A stretch of 64,000 nt of DNA from Aphis gossypii (GCF_020184175.1 NC_065531.1:54271213-54335212), one strand, 5' to 3'. Positions 42,265 to 54,717 are shown, numbered from the stretch's first letter. Notes: a model not told the origin generated them from the letters alone. Made by a program: numbers and translations.

Positions 42265-44779
42265 ATCAACAGCAGATAAGAATAAACGTCAAGTCTCCCG
42301 TGTTACATTTCTTATCATACATATTTTAATTATTTGTATACACATTGTTATTAATTATAACGGTTTTTATACCGTTGCCATTTGTTCGTTAGCTTGTTGG
42401 TTTCTACGTTTCTCCTTTTTTAAATCAACATTTTCCATAAATATATTAATTATGGCGAGTACCAACGACTATATCCGGCGTTTTATTCGGTTTCCATTTA
42501 TTTGTATGATTTAGAGCAACGGCTAAATGTCTGTATGATTATTTACATATATTATAAATGATAATATGATATAATAATGTGTGTAAATATATCGATGCTG
42601 CAGCGCTTGTCGGTTGAAACGATGTTGGCATACACGCAATATGTCAAATGTCACGTTGCGTGTAAAAAAAAAAACACGATCAATTCCACTTTGTCGAACT
42701 TGACACGACATGGCACTTCTTTAATATGTATAATAAATACTTCCTCAGAGATGTTACGCATCATTTCAAAATATATTATAATAATATATGCGCCTGCAAT
42801 GACCGACCATATAGAACCACTGCGAATGCTGGTAAGTCAACAGCCGATAACACGACGTTTGGCCCAAGGCGGCTATTGGATGTAAGTATGGTTGCGCGAT
42901 TTTTTTTTTCATTGTCTTGAGTTCGACTATTTAAAAAAAAAATTGCCGATAAAAACTATGAGCAGCTGTTACTGACTCGACGCAGTCGATTTAACGCCTT
43001 TCGTAATGATGGCTTTAATTATTATTATGATGTACGATATGACTACATGCGCACGACTATAGTAGTATACATTGTGTTTGTCTTAAAATAGTATGCTCTC
43101 TTATAAAGTATGACATAATAATATGTTGAAAGAAAATAATGTATATAATATTTTATATTCGATTTTACTAAATATATTAATTGAAGATATACTATTAAGT
43201 ATTAGGTAATACGTAGGAAATAAAATGAAGATATCTTAATTATTATAATTGATGCAAGAAAGAAAAATCAATTTTAGCTTACTAAACAAACTCTTTAAAT
43301 AGACAATGGTCTTAGTGTTATTAATATATATGTAAAAGATTTAATGTAGTCGACTTCTTGTAATTAAAAAATAACTTAATGTTTGTTTTTTATAGTTTGT
43401 ATAGTGTACTCGTATAACTATATAGAAGTAATATACACAAAAAAGTACAGGAGTTGAATCTTCTTAACTTTACTATTTTATTCATCCTGGACGTCATAAT
43501 ACATGTTCGTAAATTGTTATGCCTATATATTTCCAATTTTTTTTTCAAGTTTCTTCACTTATTTTTAATTGTTATCCTTGACCTTAAATTCATCCTTGTA
43601 TTCAATAGTGTTATGGCTCGACATATGCAGCCCCAATGGTCCATTAACCGAGTACAACTTGTTACGTTAATTTACCTTGATATGTTATTGTTCTTAATAG
43701 TTAATTATGTCTAAAATAGTATACACTACAAAACTGTAGACGACATTTCAAAATTATAAACAATTGTTATTAATTAACAAAAGTGCGTACAGTTTCTAAA
43801 TCATGGATTTTAAGTTAAAAAAAAGTATTTAAGTTATGTATATTTAATTACTTTATAAGTAATATATTAACAATTAATAGGTTTGCAAAGCTAGGTATTC
43901 AGCAAAAGTATATCAAGTTATTTTGAGAAGATGAATTTAAAACTTAAATACTTGATGTTCGATTTAAGTAATGAGTTTTAGTTAATTTTTAATTATGATA
44001 TTCCTATTATATTACTAATAATAGGCGTATCAACATAAAATAATTAATAATAAAATTGATCTTGCAAGTGACATTAAAAGACTTTTAGTGGGGTAGATGA
44101 ACAAAATTGTAGCCTTAAGTCATACATTCGTATTATATTTAATTTAGGAAATGAAATATGTTAACTTTGTGAACTTAAGATTATTATTTAAAGAATAAGT
44201 ACGTTACTTAATCATTATAAAAAATATGACTAATATTTATTTAACTAACTTATTTTTATGAATTAATATTTACATTGAAAAAATTATTTCTGTTGCGCCT
44301 GTTTTGCATGATTATTTTATCAAGGTTTTCCTCGGATTTTCCAAACCTATTCACCCATATTATATTTACATGGTAAATAAATATAATACATTCTAATTAA
44401 TTTTTAAATAACGGTTAGAGGGATATTATGAGACGCAGCATTCGTACAAGTTTCTGTGAATAATGTATGTATATATAACGCTATATGCAATATTATGCAT
44501 CCTACCTTGACGAGTAATACCGTAATAATATTTGTAATCCTTAGCAAACGAGTGGTTGACGACTAGTATTATTAGGCTGCACTATTGTTTTAACTATTGT
44601 ACTGCACTCATAAACGGCTAGTTCAAAATTGTTATGAATCAAGATCCGCGGTCGAAATTCCGTTGCACTCCTGGACGTAAAGAATTTAAAAAAATCTCAG
44701 GCGATCTCAAAACGTCGACAGTGACGACCGTCTTAAAATATTAACCGATGGAAAATATAGCGGTTACCCGGTCACCGCT

Positions 44780-45130
44780 TTAAGCATACGATGCTTCCTT
44801 AAATTGTGTGGAAGTTCTGTGAATTCTATTAGCAAGTTTTAAAAGTTTCTCAGTCCTCTTTACACGCCGGTAACAAAGATAAATTTGGCCGAGGTGGTCG
44901 AGGCGACCGCCAACCATGTCATAGTATGTGCCATGCGGTAGAAATATAGATGGATAGCAAGTAACTGCGATATTTTCTTTTTGTCGGTAAGTCTTATAGT
45001 AAATGTTGTCGCCGTCCGATTTAATAAAATTTTCGATCGACTGCGTCACAAAGCAATAATGCAATGCAATTTTTACAAAATAAGGCTTTAACAAGCATTC
45101 CTGCTTCACTCGTTGTCCGTAGATTGGATA
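44780..45130 (-). pseudogene. Possible coding relic or orphan exon
   Basis: A minus-strand frame is open for 116 sense codons between stops and has ordinary, non-repetitive amino acid composition (for example LLKPYFVKIALHYCFV and YYDMVGGRLDHLGQIYL). There is no ATG near its start; the first candidate initiator is GTG at 45,109 and the first in-frame ATG is far inside. It lies on the same strand as the host gene but ends in a stop, so it is not an ordinary cassette exon. Local GC is slightly above the flanks. It may be the remnant of an inserted gene copy, an exon of a nested gene, or chance. I do not recognise the family. Confidence 0.2.
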
Positions 45131-45742
45131 TTAGGTGGCTCGTATAATAGTTAAGGATTAATTTAAGATCAGTCACCTATATTATTCAAACTTTCCTTGT
45201 AGGAATATAGCGACAATTTAATATATTCTATTGTTTTTAAGTTTGATTTTTTATTGATAATATATCAAATACATGATGAATAATACATCGATACGTAAAA
45301 CTCTTACTGTATTTACCACAGTGCATTACAGTTAAAATTATTGAATAATTTATGTTAATTAGTATTGTTACGAACATTTTGGTGTTTATTTCTATAGTTA
45401 AATATAAATATAAAATATAAAATCAAATTATTAATATATTTTTAACCAAATAAATAATTTATTTCGAATAGTAATAAAATTTCAACGAAATCAAAAGTCT
45501 TTGAGGAGTCCCCTTCCACATTATCATGTCATGCATGTGCGTGTGACGCCGATGCAATATACGTATATAACAGTATAATACGACTACTGTGCTCCTATAT
45601 AGTAGTATATAGTCCTAATACAAGTTTTCACTCGGACATTGGCCTTGATCGCCTCGCGCGGGGAGATCACTGTACACACATACATATACACACACACATA
45701 TATATTTTTATAACGTATAATGCTACAGTGTGTACGATACTA

Positions 45743-45765
45743 TATTATTATTATTATTATTATTA
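45743..45765. repeat. (ATT)n microsatellite
   Basis: Seven to eight ATT units. Confidence 0.85.
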
Positions 45766-46239
45766 CGCGTACGAATATAATAACACACTCGTGTATACCA
45801 ACACACAATGCGACGGAGTAGGTTTTTACTTTCTGATAAGTCCGTAAAATACGCACACACACTTATGCACGTGTTTGTGCGAGTATATAATAATATGTAC
45901 CTACCTAGCGGGAGACAATGTTTGCGGAATGCGTTTTCGTTTTTCACGCTTTTCCTCGATATATCATTTCGATTATTACTTCACGATAGTAGTATACATA
46001 ACGCATATCTATCTATATGTTATTATGTCATTACGCGTATATCTGCTATATAGTATCTATAAACGTATTTTTCACACTCACGCGCACATCTGTAATATAA
46101 TAATATAATACTCGCGACATATTATGATGTATAGACAATATATATATTATAGAAACATTGTACGTCGGGCGACAGTATTGAATTTGTATACAGGTATATA
46201 ATACCGTGTAATTACACGGGTTTATCGAAAAAATTCCGC

Positions 46240-46740
46240 CTGCCGTTTGTATACGCACGCCGATCGAGCAAACGGTGGCGACGCGATGGTTAATACCTCC
46301 ATAGTGGCATAAATGGCGGGGAAACAGGTGGAAGTTATTACAATAGGCTAACGAAAAATAATAATAATAATAATAATAAAACCTTCTTTACAATATTATA
46401 ATAATAAAAATATTATATAGGTACCGTAGGTTATATTATTTTATATTTTTTACGTCCATAATACACGTGTATAGTGTAGCAGTTGTCGCAACACTACACC
46501 GGTGGCGGCCGCGTTGTTTTCCATTAACCGGGCGCCATTGTGCCGTATTTGCGACTGAGGTTAATATGTTGTTTAACGCGCGCGCGCGCGACGGTTTCGG
46601 TTTTACCCCAAGGTCGCGACGCCGACCGAAAAGGATCGGCCGCGGCGAAATGCGTCGCAAAATTAAAACCATGTACATATAAACCACATATACGTATAAG
46701 CCGAGCCGTTGCAGTGTCATTAGCTGACTGCGTATGTTTT
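46240..46740. other. GC-rich CpG island in intron
   Basis: Very CpG-rich by the standards of the window, with a (GC)n run near 46,578-46,590 and a GCGGCCGC at about 46,505. The minus strand has an initiator-like CTCAGTCGC near 46,552-46,560. It may be a promoter or enhancer. Open frames on both strands lack recognisable domains. Confidence 0.35.
46356..46379. repeat. (ATA)n microsatellite
   Basis: Eight uninterrupted units at the edge of the CpG-rich island. Confidence 0.85.
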
Positions 46741-47129
46741 CCGTGTAAAGAATTAGATAATATTATAATACGAGCAAAGAATGTTTATGGTCACAACGTT
46801 AAACCATACACTGATTAAGATATAAGTCAGATGTAATTAAACCGATAGCTTTTTCGATATTATTTCTCTCAGTTCTCCAAGAATTGTCGACAGAAGTGAA
46901 AAAATCAAATACTCGCCTGGTTCGTTAATTGACAACCAAAATAGATAAATTAAGCTGCTACGACCGAAATTCACAAAATCGTGATATTTTGAAATCAGGA
47001 CATTCTATATATAGAACACTCTATATAATAGGTATTATGTATATGTACAGCGTAGGTGCGTAGGTATAATACGATACCATCAAACCGTTATTGTTATTAT
47101 ATTTCGCCGAATTGTATATATTCGCGATA

Positions 47130-47132
<3 letters not shown>

Positions 47133-47168
<36 letters not shown>
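47133..47168. repeat. (TAA)n microsatellite
   Basis: About twelve uninterrupted TAA units, one of the longest trinucleotide runs in the window, next to the GC-rich island that starts at about 47,180. Confidence 0.9.
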
Positions 47169-47170
<2 letters not shown>

Positions 47171-47179
47171 GTAGACACC

Positions 47180-47680
47180 GCAATAATGGCGTTATTTAGT
47201 GACGACGGTGGCGGCGTATCCGATGACGTGAGTACACGGGGCGCGGAGGGATAAAGGCCGGAGCGATAAAACGCCACTGACCGCTTGACGGGGTAGCGGC
47301 GACGGCCTTGGCGGATTTTACGTCGACGACGCGGACGCTCTTACATGTAACATTATATCCGTCTGCCGTTTTAGGTACACACAACTATTATTAGTATAAC
47401 ATTATTATTATTTATTATAAACGTCCGGCCGAGAATATCATAACGATCGCGTCTACCACGGTTAGGTCGCGGCCGCATGGGGTCACGTTTATAATAGTGA
47501 CGGTAAGTCGGACTTTGCCGTAAACTCGTATCATAATAATAATAATTGGTCTGTGGTCGGCGGTCCGAAAATAACGACGTTTTTAACCTACCGACTCGTG
47601 CGTTGTTACGTGTTTTTTTTTTTTTTTTAATTCACCTTATACCCATTAACCCGGATCGATCCTCGCGCGCCCGTGTTGAC
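47180..47680. other. GC-rich CpG island in intron with mini-exon-like frame
   Basis: Downstream of a TAA repeat the sequence becomes CpG-rich. A plus-strand ATG at 47,186 opens 14 codons (MALFSDDGGGVSDD) that end exactly at a consensus donor GAC|GTGAGTAC in phase 0. This is the shape of a short first coding exon, but motifs this short occur by chance. Confidence 0.25.
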
Positions 47681-50600
47681 TTTTTCAATTTTATTTTGTA
47701 TTTTTTTAATAAGGGCGACGAACGTGTGTTTAATTTGTTTCTTTTTTTAATTAACAATAAATCGGCCTTGCTCACGGGATAAAAAATAAGCCTCTGTAAA
47801 CACAATAATATATTGTATACATACATAATAATGCACGTGACGGATTTTAAACAAAGACAAAAAATTAACTCCCCGAAACTGACATAGCATTAGAGTTTAT
47901 AAAATACTGCTACGGGACGTAATATTTTGATGATAAATTGACGAATACACGGTTTGTATAGGTATTAAATAATACACAATTTTAAAATATTGTTCGAATC
48001 GAATGATGTTTACATTAATTTAATATACAACATTTAATATTTATGGACTTAAAATTATAAAATATTATATAATTTATCTTTGTAGAAATACCTACACGTT
48101 TTCACAAATATTATTTAGAACAACCACGATAACTTTTTTTTTATACTTCTGGAAGGTTAGACAACAACAAAATTTATAATTTATACACCTATGTCCTATA
48201 TGATTAATACAATATTTTGTTTGTTTTACTTGCTTAATATTTTTAAAATAAACTGAAAACTATTATAACATTTGATGAAACCAAATTTGTACCATATGAC
48301 TAATTCGATAAGTGGTAAATTATATAGTCAATTAAATGAAAATTATATACCTTTAACTAAGTTATTTGTTGACTTTCATTATTATGTTTTTTTGTTTTTT
48401 ATACCCAACTCATAACAATTATGCAAATATCACTTTTCAATAGTTAAATAGTTATGTAATTGTTTTTTTATTTTTTCATTCTGCGCAGTTTAGTTGTATT
48501 AATAAATAGATGCGCAAATATTTTTCACATCTTAATAAAACGTTTTCTGCAGTACATTTGTTTTAAATGCGACGTACTCGGTAGTAATACGTCATACCGT
48601 TTTCATTTTATTAGTTATATCTTTTTTTATTGCGAAAGGAACCATTTACGTGTACAAAATAAATGGGGACTAGAATTTTATATGAGTTTACCATGACGTA
48701 CATATTATTATATTTTAATTTTCGCAATCCGGAATACTAAATTTATGTCATTACCCAATCTAATTTTGTAAATCCATAGCGTTAACGCTTTACTATATTA
48801 TTATTTCAATATACATCCAAGACTTAATCTGATACATTTACACTTTATCAGACAGTTTAGTATATATAGTGCAAACGTGACACCCGCAATATACGTACAT
48901 GAGTGCCAGAGGCAAAATACATCTATAAAAAATTATATATTTAATATTATATGGTCTATGTAATATGGATAGAATGAAGAATATGCAAATTCATTGATAG
49001 CGAAGGAGAGGAGAAATTACTGAAAGTATATTATTGACGAGATTATTGATTAACTACTATGATTAATATTTATGGGTATATACATGGGTAACACGTGTTA
49101 GTTGTTAAATCATTTTTTATTTTGTTTTTTAACCAACAGATTTTGAAAATAGGAACACCGCAAATAAGATGACAATAGAATTTATTTTTTAAATTATTCG
49201 TACTACAATTTTTATATGCAGGTGTACAGCACAAGCTGTTTTTGTTATTAGTATTGAGTACCTACGTACTTATAGGTACAGTGTGTACACTGCAGCTGTA
49301 CCTTTAATAAAGACAAAAGATAGTGTCTGTGTTATCATGCTATTCAACAATAATAACTTTTTTCTAAATAATCTTTGAAAATCACCGTGTTTTACTTCCT
49401 ATATTCATTTAAAACTGTTTGTTTTATATTACGAACAATAGGATGTAATTAATTTACTGTGATAAGGAAAATGGTAAAAATTGTATATTATTATTATTCA
49501 TCGAGTGTTATTTTTTTTGTATATGATTTAGCGTGTATAATTATTATTTAAAATATGGGTCTATATAAGCCTATATAAAGCAGACATGCACGTTGGTACA
49601 ATAATGAGGCACCCTTTTAACCCTACTGGCTTTACTCTTATAATGTATACATGTATATATCATAATATTATATATTAATATATTTGTATTACGACGGTAA
49701 GTATACGTATTTATCTTAGAACATATTGCATTACGGTTATATTACGTTATTTTTAAATTCATGATTGTCTGCGGTTTACACAAGTTAAAAAATTGTATAA
49801 AATCACCATCATTTTTACAACACGGATTTTTGATAACACTATAATTTATTTTATTATAAATAACCTATAACAGATATTAATTATTTTGTATGACAATGCT
49901 CGTAGAAATATCATACAAACTACAAAGAATTAAACTTTTTTTCCTCCTTAATAATTTATCGATATTATTGACATTATTATAATATATTATGAAATAGGAG
50001 ATAGCTGTATTATTTTACCTTACATTGATTTTATCGAAACAGTACGCAATTAACCCAGCGTCATATGAAAAAATGTTATTTTGCAAGATTTTTTTTACAC
50101 GTTTTTAATAAATGGTAGGTAAAATATGGCCTATGAGATAAATAGTCGAAACTGTTTACTATAGATCCGCCGCCGAGTGTTTTAAAGAGTTTAAGCAGAG
50201 ATTACAAGTGAAAACATGGCCGCCAACCGATCTCAGCTTCACGCACGACCGTCTCTGTTGGCCCGCCGTTTATAATAATAATGATAATAATGATGATATA
50301 TCATACACACACATATATATATACATATGTATAGGTACCGTTCTTCGCGATGATTATGACACGTCTTCCTCTCCACCGCACCACATATTATATACTGCCC
50401 GCTGAGGACTATCGTGATTATATTACGATGCCGCAGTTGCATATTATCTCGTCTTATCGAGCACGGATCGCGGGCGTACAGGTTACTATACGCTTTCTTC
50501 AAAAGAGGAGAGAAACAGTAAATGGAGACGAAAATAATAATATGATAAATGTATCTCATTCCTATGCGAAAATAAGAAAACGTTGTAGGTAAGGTTAATT

Positions 50601-53199
50601 GTTACTAAACGATTTCCGCACATGTAATAATGTTTTTGCATGCGATATGATCCCTATTTATATACGAGACTACAGCCGAAGCTACAGCTAAGTATGGAAA
50701 CGTTCATTATATTCAATGTTTATATTATTCATTTGATTATATTTTTTGTGTTTTTGTTCGCGTTTATGATACAGTTTTTTGTTGATATTTTATTTCGCGA
50801 ACTGGGTACCGGATGTGAAATTTCGAAAACCGAATCATCGTCGGCTGATATGACGATCGTATTATTATGATGATGTAGATCGTTACACATCATATATGTT
50901 TTATAAATGTGTATACAGTTACAAGCGTTACGTCAATTACTTCACGAGCTCATAATAAATCCATACGGACTACACACACTACACATATGCACATGTATTT
51001 ATAATATAGTTCAGTCGTGCAATTGAACGAGAAATAATGAATAATTATTATGTATGTGGTGGCTCGCGATATTATTATTACGCGTACAATATCAATAATT
51101 TTTGAGCGGGCTAGCCTTGTTTTTCTACTGTTAATGTTTGACTAAACATGATATTATCTAAACGATTATAATTGTTTATCGGACCTTCACAACAGTCGAT
51201 TATTTAAAGTTAAACTATATAATATATATTATACTTAAAGGGAGAGAGACATTTTTCAATCACATTCTACATTATAATAATGACATAATATATCATAGGA
51301 ATGACGATAATTTTATACTTTAAAAGTAAAATTTAACTTGTAAAAAATTACGTTATAATTAAATGAATGCCGAAGGATAATAATTTCGGTATTTAGAATT
51401 TAACCAACCAGTTAAGTATAATCATAAATTATTACATGGATATATAGAAACATAATTTTGTCAGTTTAAAGATATTATTATTGCCTAATGCTTGTATTTT
51501 TGAAAGTCATAAAATATTGTACATATATTAGACATCAATGTACATTATTTCGTGAATAATTTAATTATTATACAAACATCATATTAAGTACGTATCTTGT
51601 ACGTACACAGTACACAGTTCATATTGAAAATGATTCGGGACAATTAAATGCGTACCGTGTCAAACCTTTGGACTAATCGTAATCTCATAGTATTGAATAA
51701 ATATTTATTTTATACTACATCACATAAAAATTGATTCTCAGGATATTGATAAAATATATATTATACTTATATTATAATATTGTACTATCATATCGCGCAC
51801 TTTAGTTTCGTTCACAATACCTAACGATATACCTACAGTGATTTTTTTTCATCGTGAATCAGACATATTATTAAATTTTTATCAAGACAATAGATATTAA
51901 ACGATTTTTAAAATGCATTTTAAATTATTTGAATCATAAAAAAAAAGTTAAATATCAAAGTATAAAGTCGTCAAAAGTTTAAAAAAAAATGTAATATTGT
52001 ATAATACGCTCAGTATATATATTGTCTGGTTGACGTTGAATAAACATTTTATGTACAATAATAATAATACGATAAAGAATGGCGAGCGTGAGGTATAATT
52101 AAATGTATTAAATTTAATTTTTTTCCATTTTTTAATAAATATTTGTTTTTGTACTGTCCTACCACCGGAAATTCTTCTAATGCCTATAATAATAGTATTA
52201 CATGTATACAGTGTTATTCCATACCTATACATTTCGACAACACAATAACATAATACCTATATATATATATATATATATGATCTATTTGCACTGCGAATAA
52301 TACACATAATACATCATCACATTATAATATATAGGTACTGGGAGGATTTGAAATCGTTCTGACTGTAGGTATGTTGTGTTTAGTGAATATTTATTTTATC
52401 GGTTGTCACCGTGATCTGTACAGACAGATAGATACAATGCAATGGCTAATGAACGAAAGGTTTCTCAAAAACAAAATGTACCAAAACACGCGCATATTAT
52501 TATTACTATTATAATAAACACTCTTGTATTATGCGTTTTGTTAGTAATGACCGTGACACTATACCTATATACATACGATATATATACTGTTGTAAGTCGC
52601 GTAAACAATAGGGTGTCGCGTAAAAAACACACATGCAGAGTATCGTCTGTACAAAACGCAAACATCCTGGATTTCACTTCTATATGATATCCTCTTTTAA
52701 TGGGTCGTAAAACCGCCGAATACGATGCGTCGTTCGAGTTCATTGCGTTCCATAGTATACGTATATTTTAACCATTATTATTATTATCGTATAAATACGA
52801 CCGACCGCGAGAACTTGTCCTTATGGGACGTTTTCAAACGGATCGTATACATATAAATACCTATGTATAATATTATTATACGCTGTTGATACCTATCGAC
52901 TAGGAGTGTTTGCGGCGTGCAGCCATATCGTATATACATATAGCGTGCGCTGCTGCAACACTTTTGTCCTATCTTTGTAGCGCGGTCTTTGTTCGAATTC
53001 TTATTTTTTTATTTATCGTGTACTCGTTATTACACAATTTACGTTTACACGACACGAACTATTATAATATTATAATGCAGTGATTAGAGAAGACCGCGAT
53101 TTAGAGGTACTTATATTACGTTTCCTGTACGAGTACTCCTATTCTAAAGCCTATAATATAATATAATAATAATAATAATATTATATGTTAAAGCATAAC
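47681..53199. other. Intron block
   Basis: AT-rich, with a GC-richer patch at about 50,160-50,500 and an AT repeat at 52,259-52,278. Open frames of up to 106 codons overlap on both strands in the GC-richer patch and are not convincing. No gene was recognised. Confidence 0.45.
52259..52278. repeat. (AT)n microsatellite
   Basis: About ten AT units. Confidence 0.85.
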
Positions 53200-53231
53200 A
53201 AAAATTGAAAAGTCTCGCATGTTATGAGCGT

Positions 53232-53444
53232 ATGACGTTTGATGAAAATCTCAAACTGAGAGAGATGGTATTTAATAATTTTATGATTTTCGATAGGTAT
53301 ACGAAAGTTCCGATTGATCCAGAAACAATACATTCTACAACTATTGTATGGTATGCGGTATATGGTCAGTATGATTTTATTTTTAACCGTGGTATATTTT
53401 GTAAATCATTAACCGCATTGTACCCGTACTGGGACCGCTACTAA
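53232..53444 (+). CDS. Small orphan ORF near the large exon, doubtful
   Basis: The frame runs from ATG to TAA, 70 residues of unbiased composition (starts MTFDENLKLREMVFNNFMIF, ends TALYPYWDRY), about 200 bp from the large exon and on the opposite strand. It is not made of repeats, unlike most open frames here. There is no signal peptide or membrane helix, and it is unlike any family I know. The open frame extends nine codons upstream of the ATG. It may be a nested small gene, an exon or a chance frame. Confidence 0.2.
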   Translation: MTFDENLKLREMVFNNFMIFDRYTKVPIDPETIHSTTIVWYAVYGQYDFIFNRGIFCKSLTALYPYWDRY

Positions 53445-53643
53445 ATACGCGCGAACGATAAATAAAGACAAATACTACCCTACCTATCTGAAAATGTAGC
53501 CATTTCGATACGTACAAAAATCTTAACACTACGAAAATACTGTATTTTACTATAGCATTACATATTATAATATAATATTATTTACCTAACAAAATATAAT
53601 ACCACGTGCTTAAAATTAAATGTTTTTATTAAAAAAAAAGAAC

Positions 53644-53649
53644 ACTGAC
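53644..53649 (-). other. Splice donor GTCAGT, phase 2
   Basis: The exon end reads GAAG|GTCAGT on the minus strand, an acceptable non-GTAAGT donor. Without splicing, the frame would run on into a poly-Phe stretch encoded by A-rich DNA and stop, which does not look like protein. Confidence 0.75.
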
Positions 53650-54693
53650 CTTCGTCTCCTGGCCGGTATGATGCCGAACGGCAGGCGAAATCCACCGGGC
53701 GAATTGACGGCCGAATTTGCGGAGCCGACCGGCGTCCCGGGCGGCTGATGGGGATGTTGGAAAGGGGCGGGCAACAGGGACGCCTGCAAGTTGGCCGCCC
53801 GGGTGGCCATGGCGACGTCGCACACGCCACCGCCGACGGTGGTGTACAGCGGCGGTGGTAGGTGCGAGTTGAGCAACAGGTCGGGCAGCCTGTCCTGGTC
53901 GACAGGCACGGCGATCGCGGGCTGCTGCTGCTGCAACAGAAGCGTCGGCGGCGGCGGAGGCAGCAGCGACGACGACGAAAGCGCGGGCGGAGGCGGCGGC
54001 GGCGGATGGACGCGCCGCTGCTGCTGGAGCCGTCGTTCCCGGCGTTCCCGCCGCCGCTGTTCCCTGTACGCGGACGAGCACGCCGTCTCGTCCGTTTGCG
54101 CTTCCGTGGACGCGTAAGTCCTCTCGGCCTGAGGCTTACCACCGCCGCCGTCCGCCGTCGCTACGGCGTCGCCGCCGGTTATCAGACCACTCCCGTTATC
54201 CATCGGCACTACGACGCGCACTCCGTTTTCATCGCAAACGTCGACGTCGTTATCCACTCGACCGAGGTTTTCGTCCTCGTAAATGCAATAGTAATCCTCG
54301 TCGTCGTCGTCGTCGTCGACGTCGACGTCTCCGTTATCACAACACCAATCACCCGCACTGACACAACGCGACGGAACGACACGCGATGTCGGACGCTGTA
54401 CGTTTGACTGAACGTCTGCGTCGAGACGCGAACGCAACACTGTCCGTCCCCCTTCGACGGCAGCGGCGGCGGCGGCGGCGGCAGTGCCTCGACGCTGAGG
54501 CAGCGATCCATGCGGCGGACAGCGGTAACCGGTTGTCGTCCGCGCCATAACGTCGTTTATATTATGTGGGTCACCGAGGACGGCCTCGGTTTCCGCGGTA
54601 CACCAGCAAGGCGGTGGAGGCGTTTTGTCGCCGCCGCCGCCGCCGCCGTCGTCCAGCAGACGGCACACCGACGATGAACACGAGCCGGCCGAC
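53650..54693 (-). CDS. Internal or first-large coding exon of an unidentified membrane protein gene
   Basis: The exon is bounded on the minus strand by an acceptor with a long T-rich tract ending TTATTTCCAG and by the donor GAAG|GTCAGT. It gives 347 whole codons plus one base at the start and two at the end. Approximate residues, counting from the first full codon: Gly run 16-21, Ala run 71-78, acidic stretch 123-132 followed by a Tyr-rich acidic motif (DEDYYCIYEDE, 131-141), STEAQTDE at 195-202, Arg/Glu-rich segment 210-227, Pro runs 230-236 and 245-249, Gln run 254-257, and a PPLY motif at 280-283 that fits the PPxY consensus bound by Nedd4-type WW domains. It ends in PARRR before the membrane exon. 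Other frames are also open because the exon is GC-rich. This frame was chosen because it joins in phase to the hydrophobic exon at 184-389. Most of the segment is probably disordered and cytoplasmic. I do not recognise the family. Confidence 0.8.
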
Positions 54694-54717
54694 CTGGAAA
54701 TAACAGAAAAAAAAAAC
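54694..54717 (-). other. Strong splice acceptor with polypyrimidine tract
   Basis: The minus-strand sequence has about ten consecutive T residues, then CTGTTATTTCCAG, directly before the GC-rich exon. Composition changes sharply at this point. This favours an intron upstream, although the reading frame itself is open up to 54,860. Confidence 0.65.

Larger units (their letters stand above)
37561..46239. other. Intron block, AT-rich
   Basis: The block holds a CpG-bearing patch with adjacent hairpins at 40,330-40,367, an inverted repeat at 42,225-42,264, an exon-like segment at 42,749-42,831, the 117-codon frame at 44,780-45,130, and microsatellites near 45,743-45,765. The rest shows no gene. 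Confidence 0.45.
390..53649 (-). other. Giant 53.26-kb phase 2 intron
   Basis: The intron starts with GTCAGT after the exon ending at 53,650 and ends with CCAACAG before the exon starting at 389. The preceding exon leaves AG and the following exon supplies G, making an Arg codon with no frame change. No other exon of the host gene is required between them, though cassette exons cannot be excluded by eye. The interior is AT-rich with scattered GC-richer islands, microsatellites and inverted repeats listed separately. Confidence 0.75.

Noticed and set aside
50208..50592. Overlapping frames on both strands at a GC-richer patch
   Set aside because: No start context, splice site or composition supports coding; probably chance.
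53582..54511. Alternative long frames within the large exon on both strands (100-186 codons)
   Set aside because: GC-rich triplet repeats keep all frames open. Only one frame joins in phase to the membrane exon; the others give Arg- or Ala-rich low-complexity shadows.
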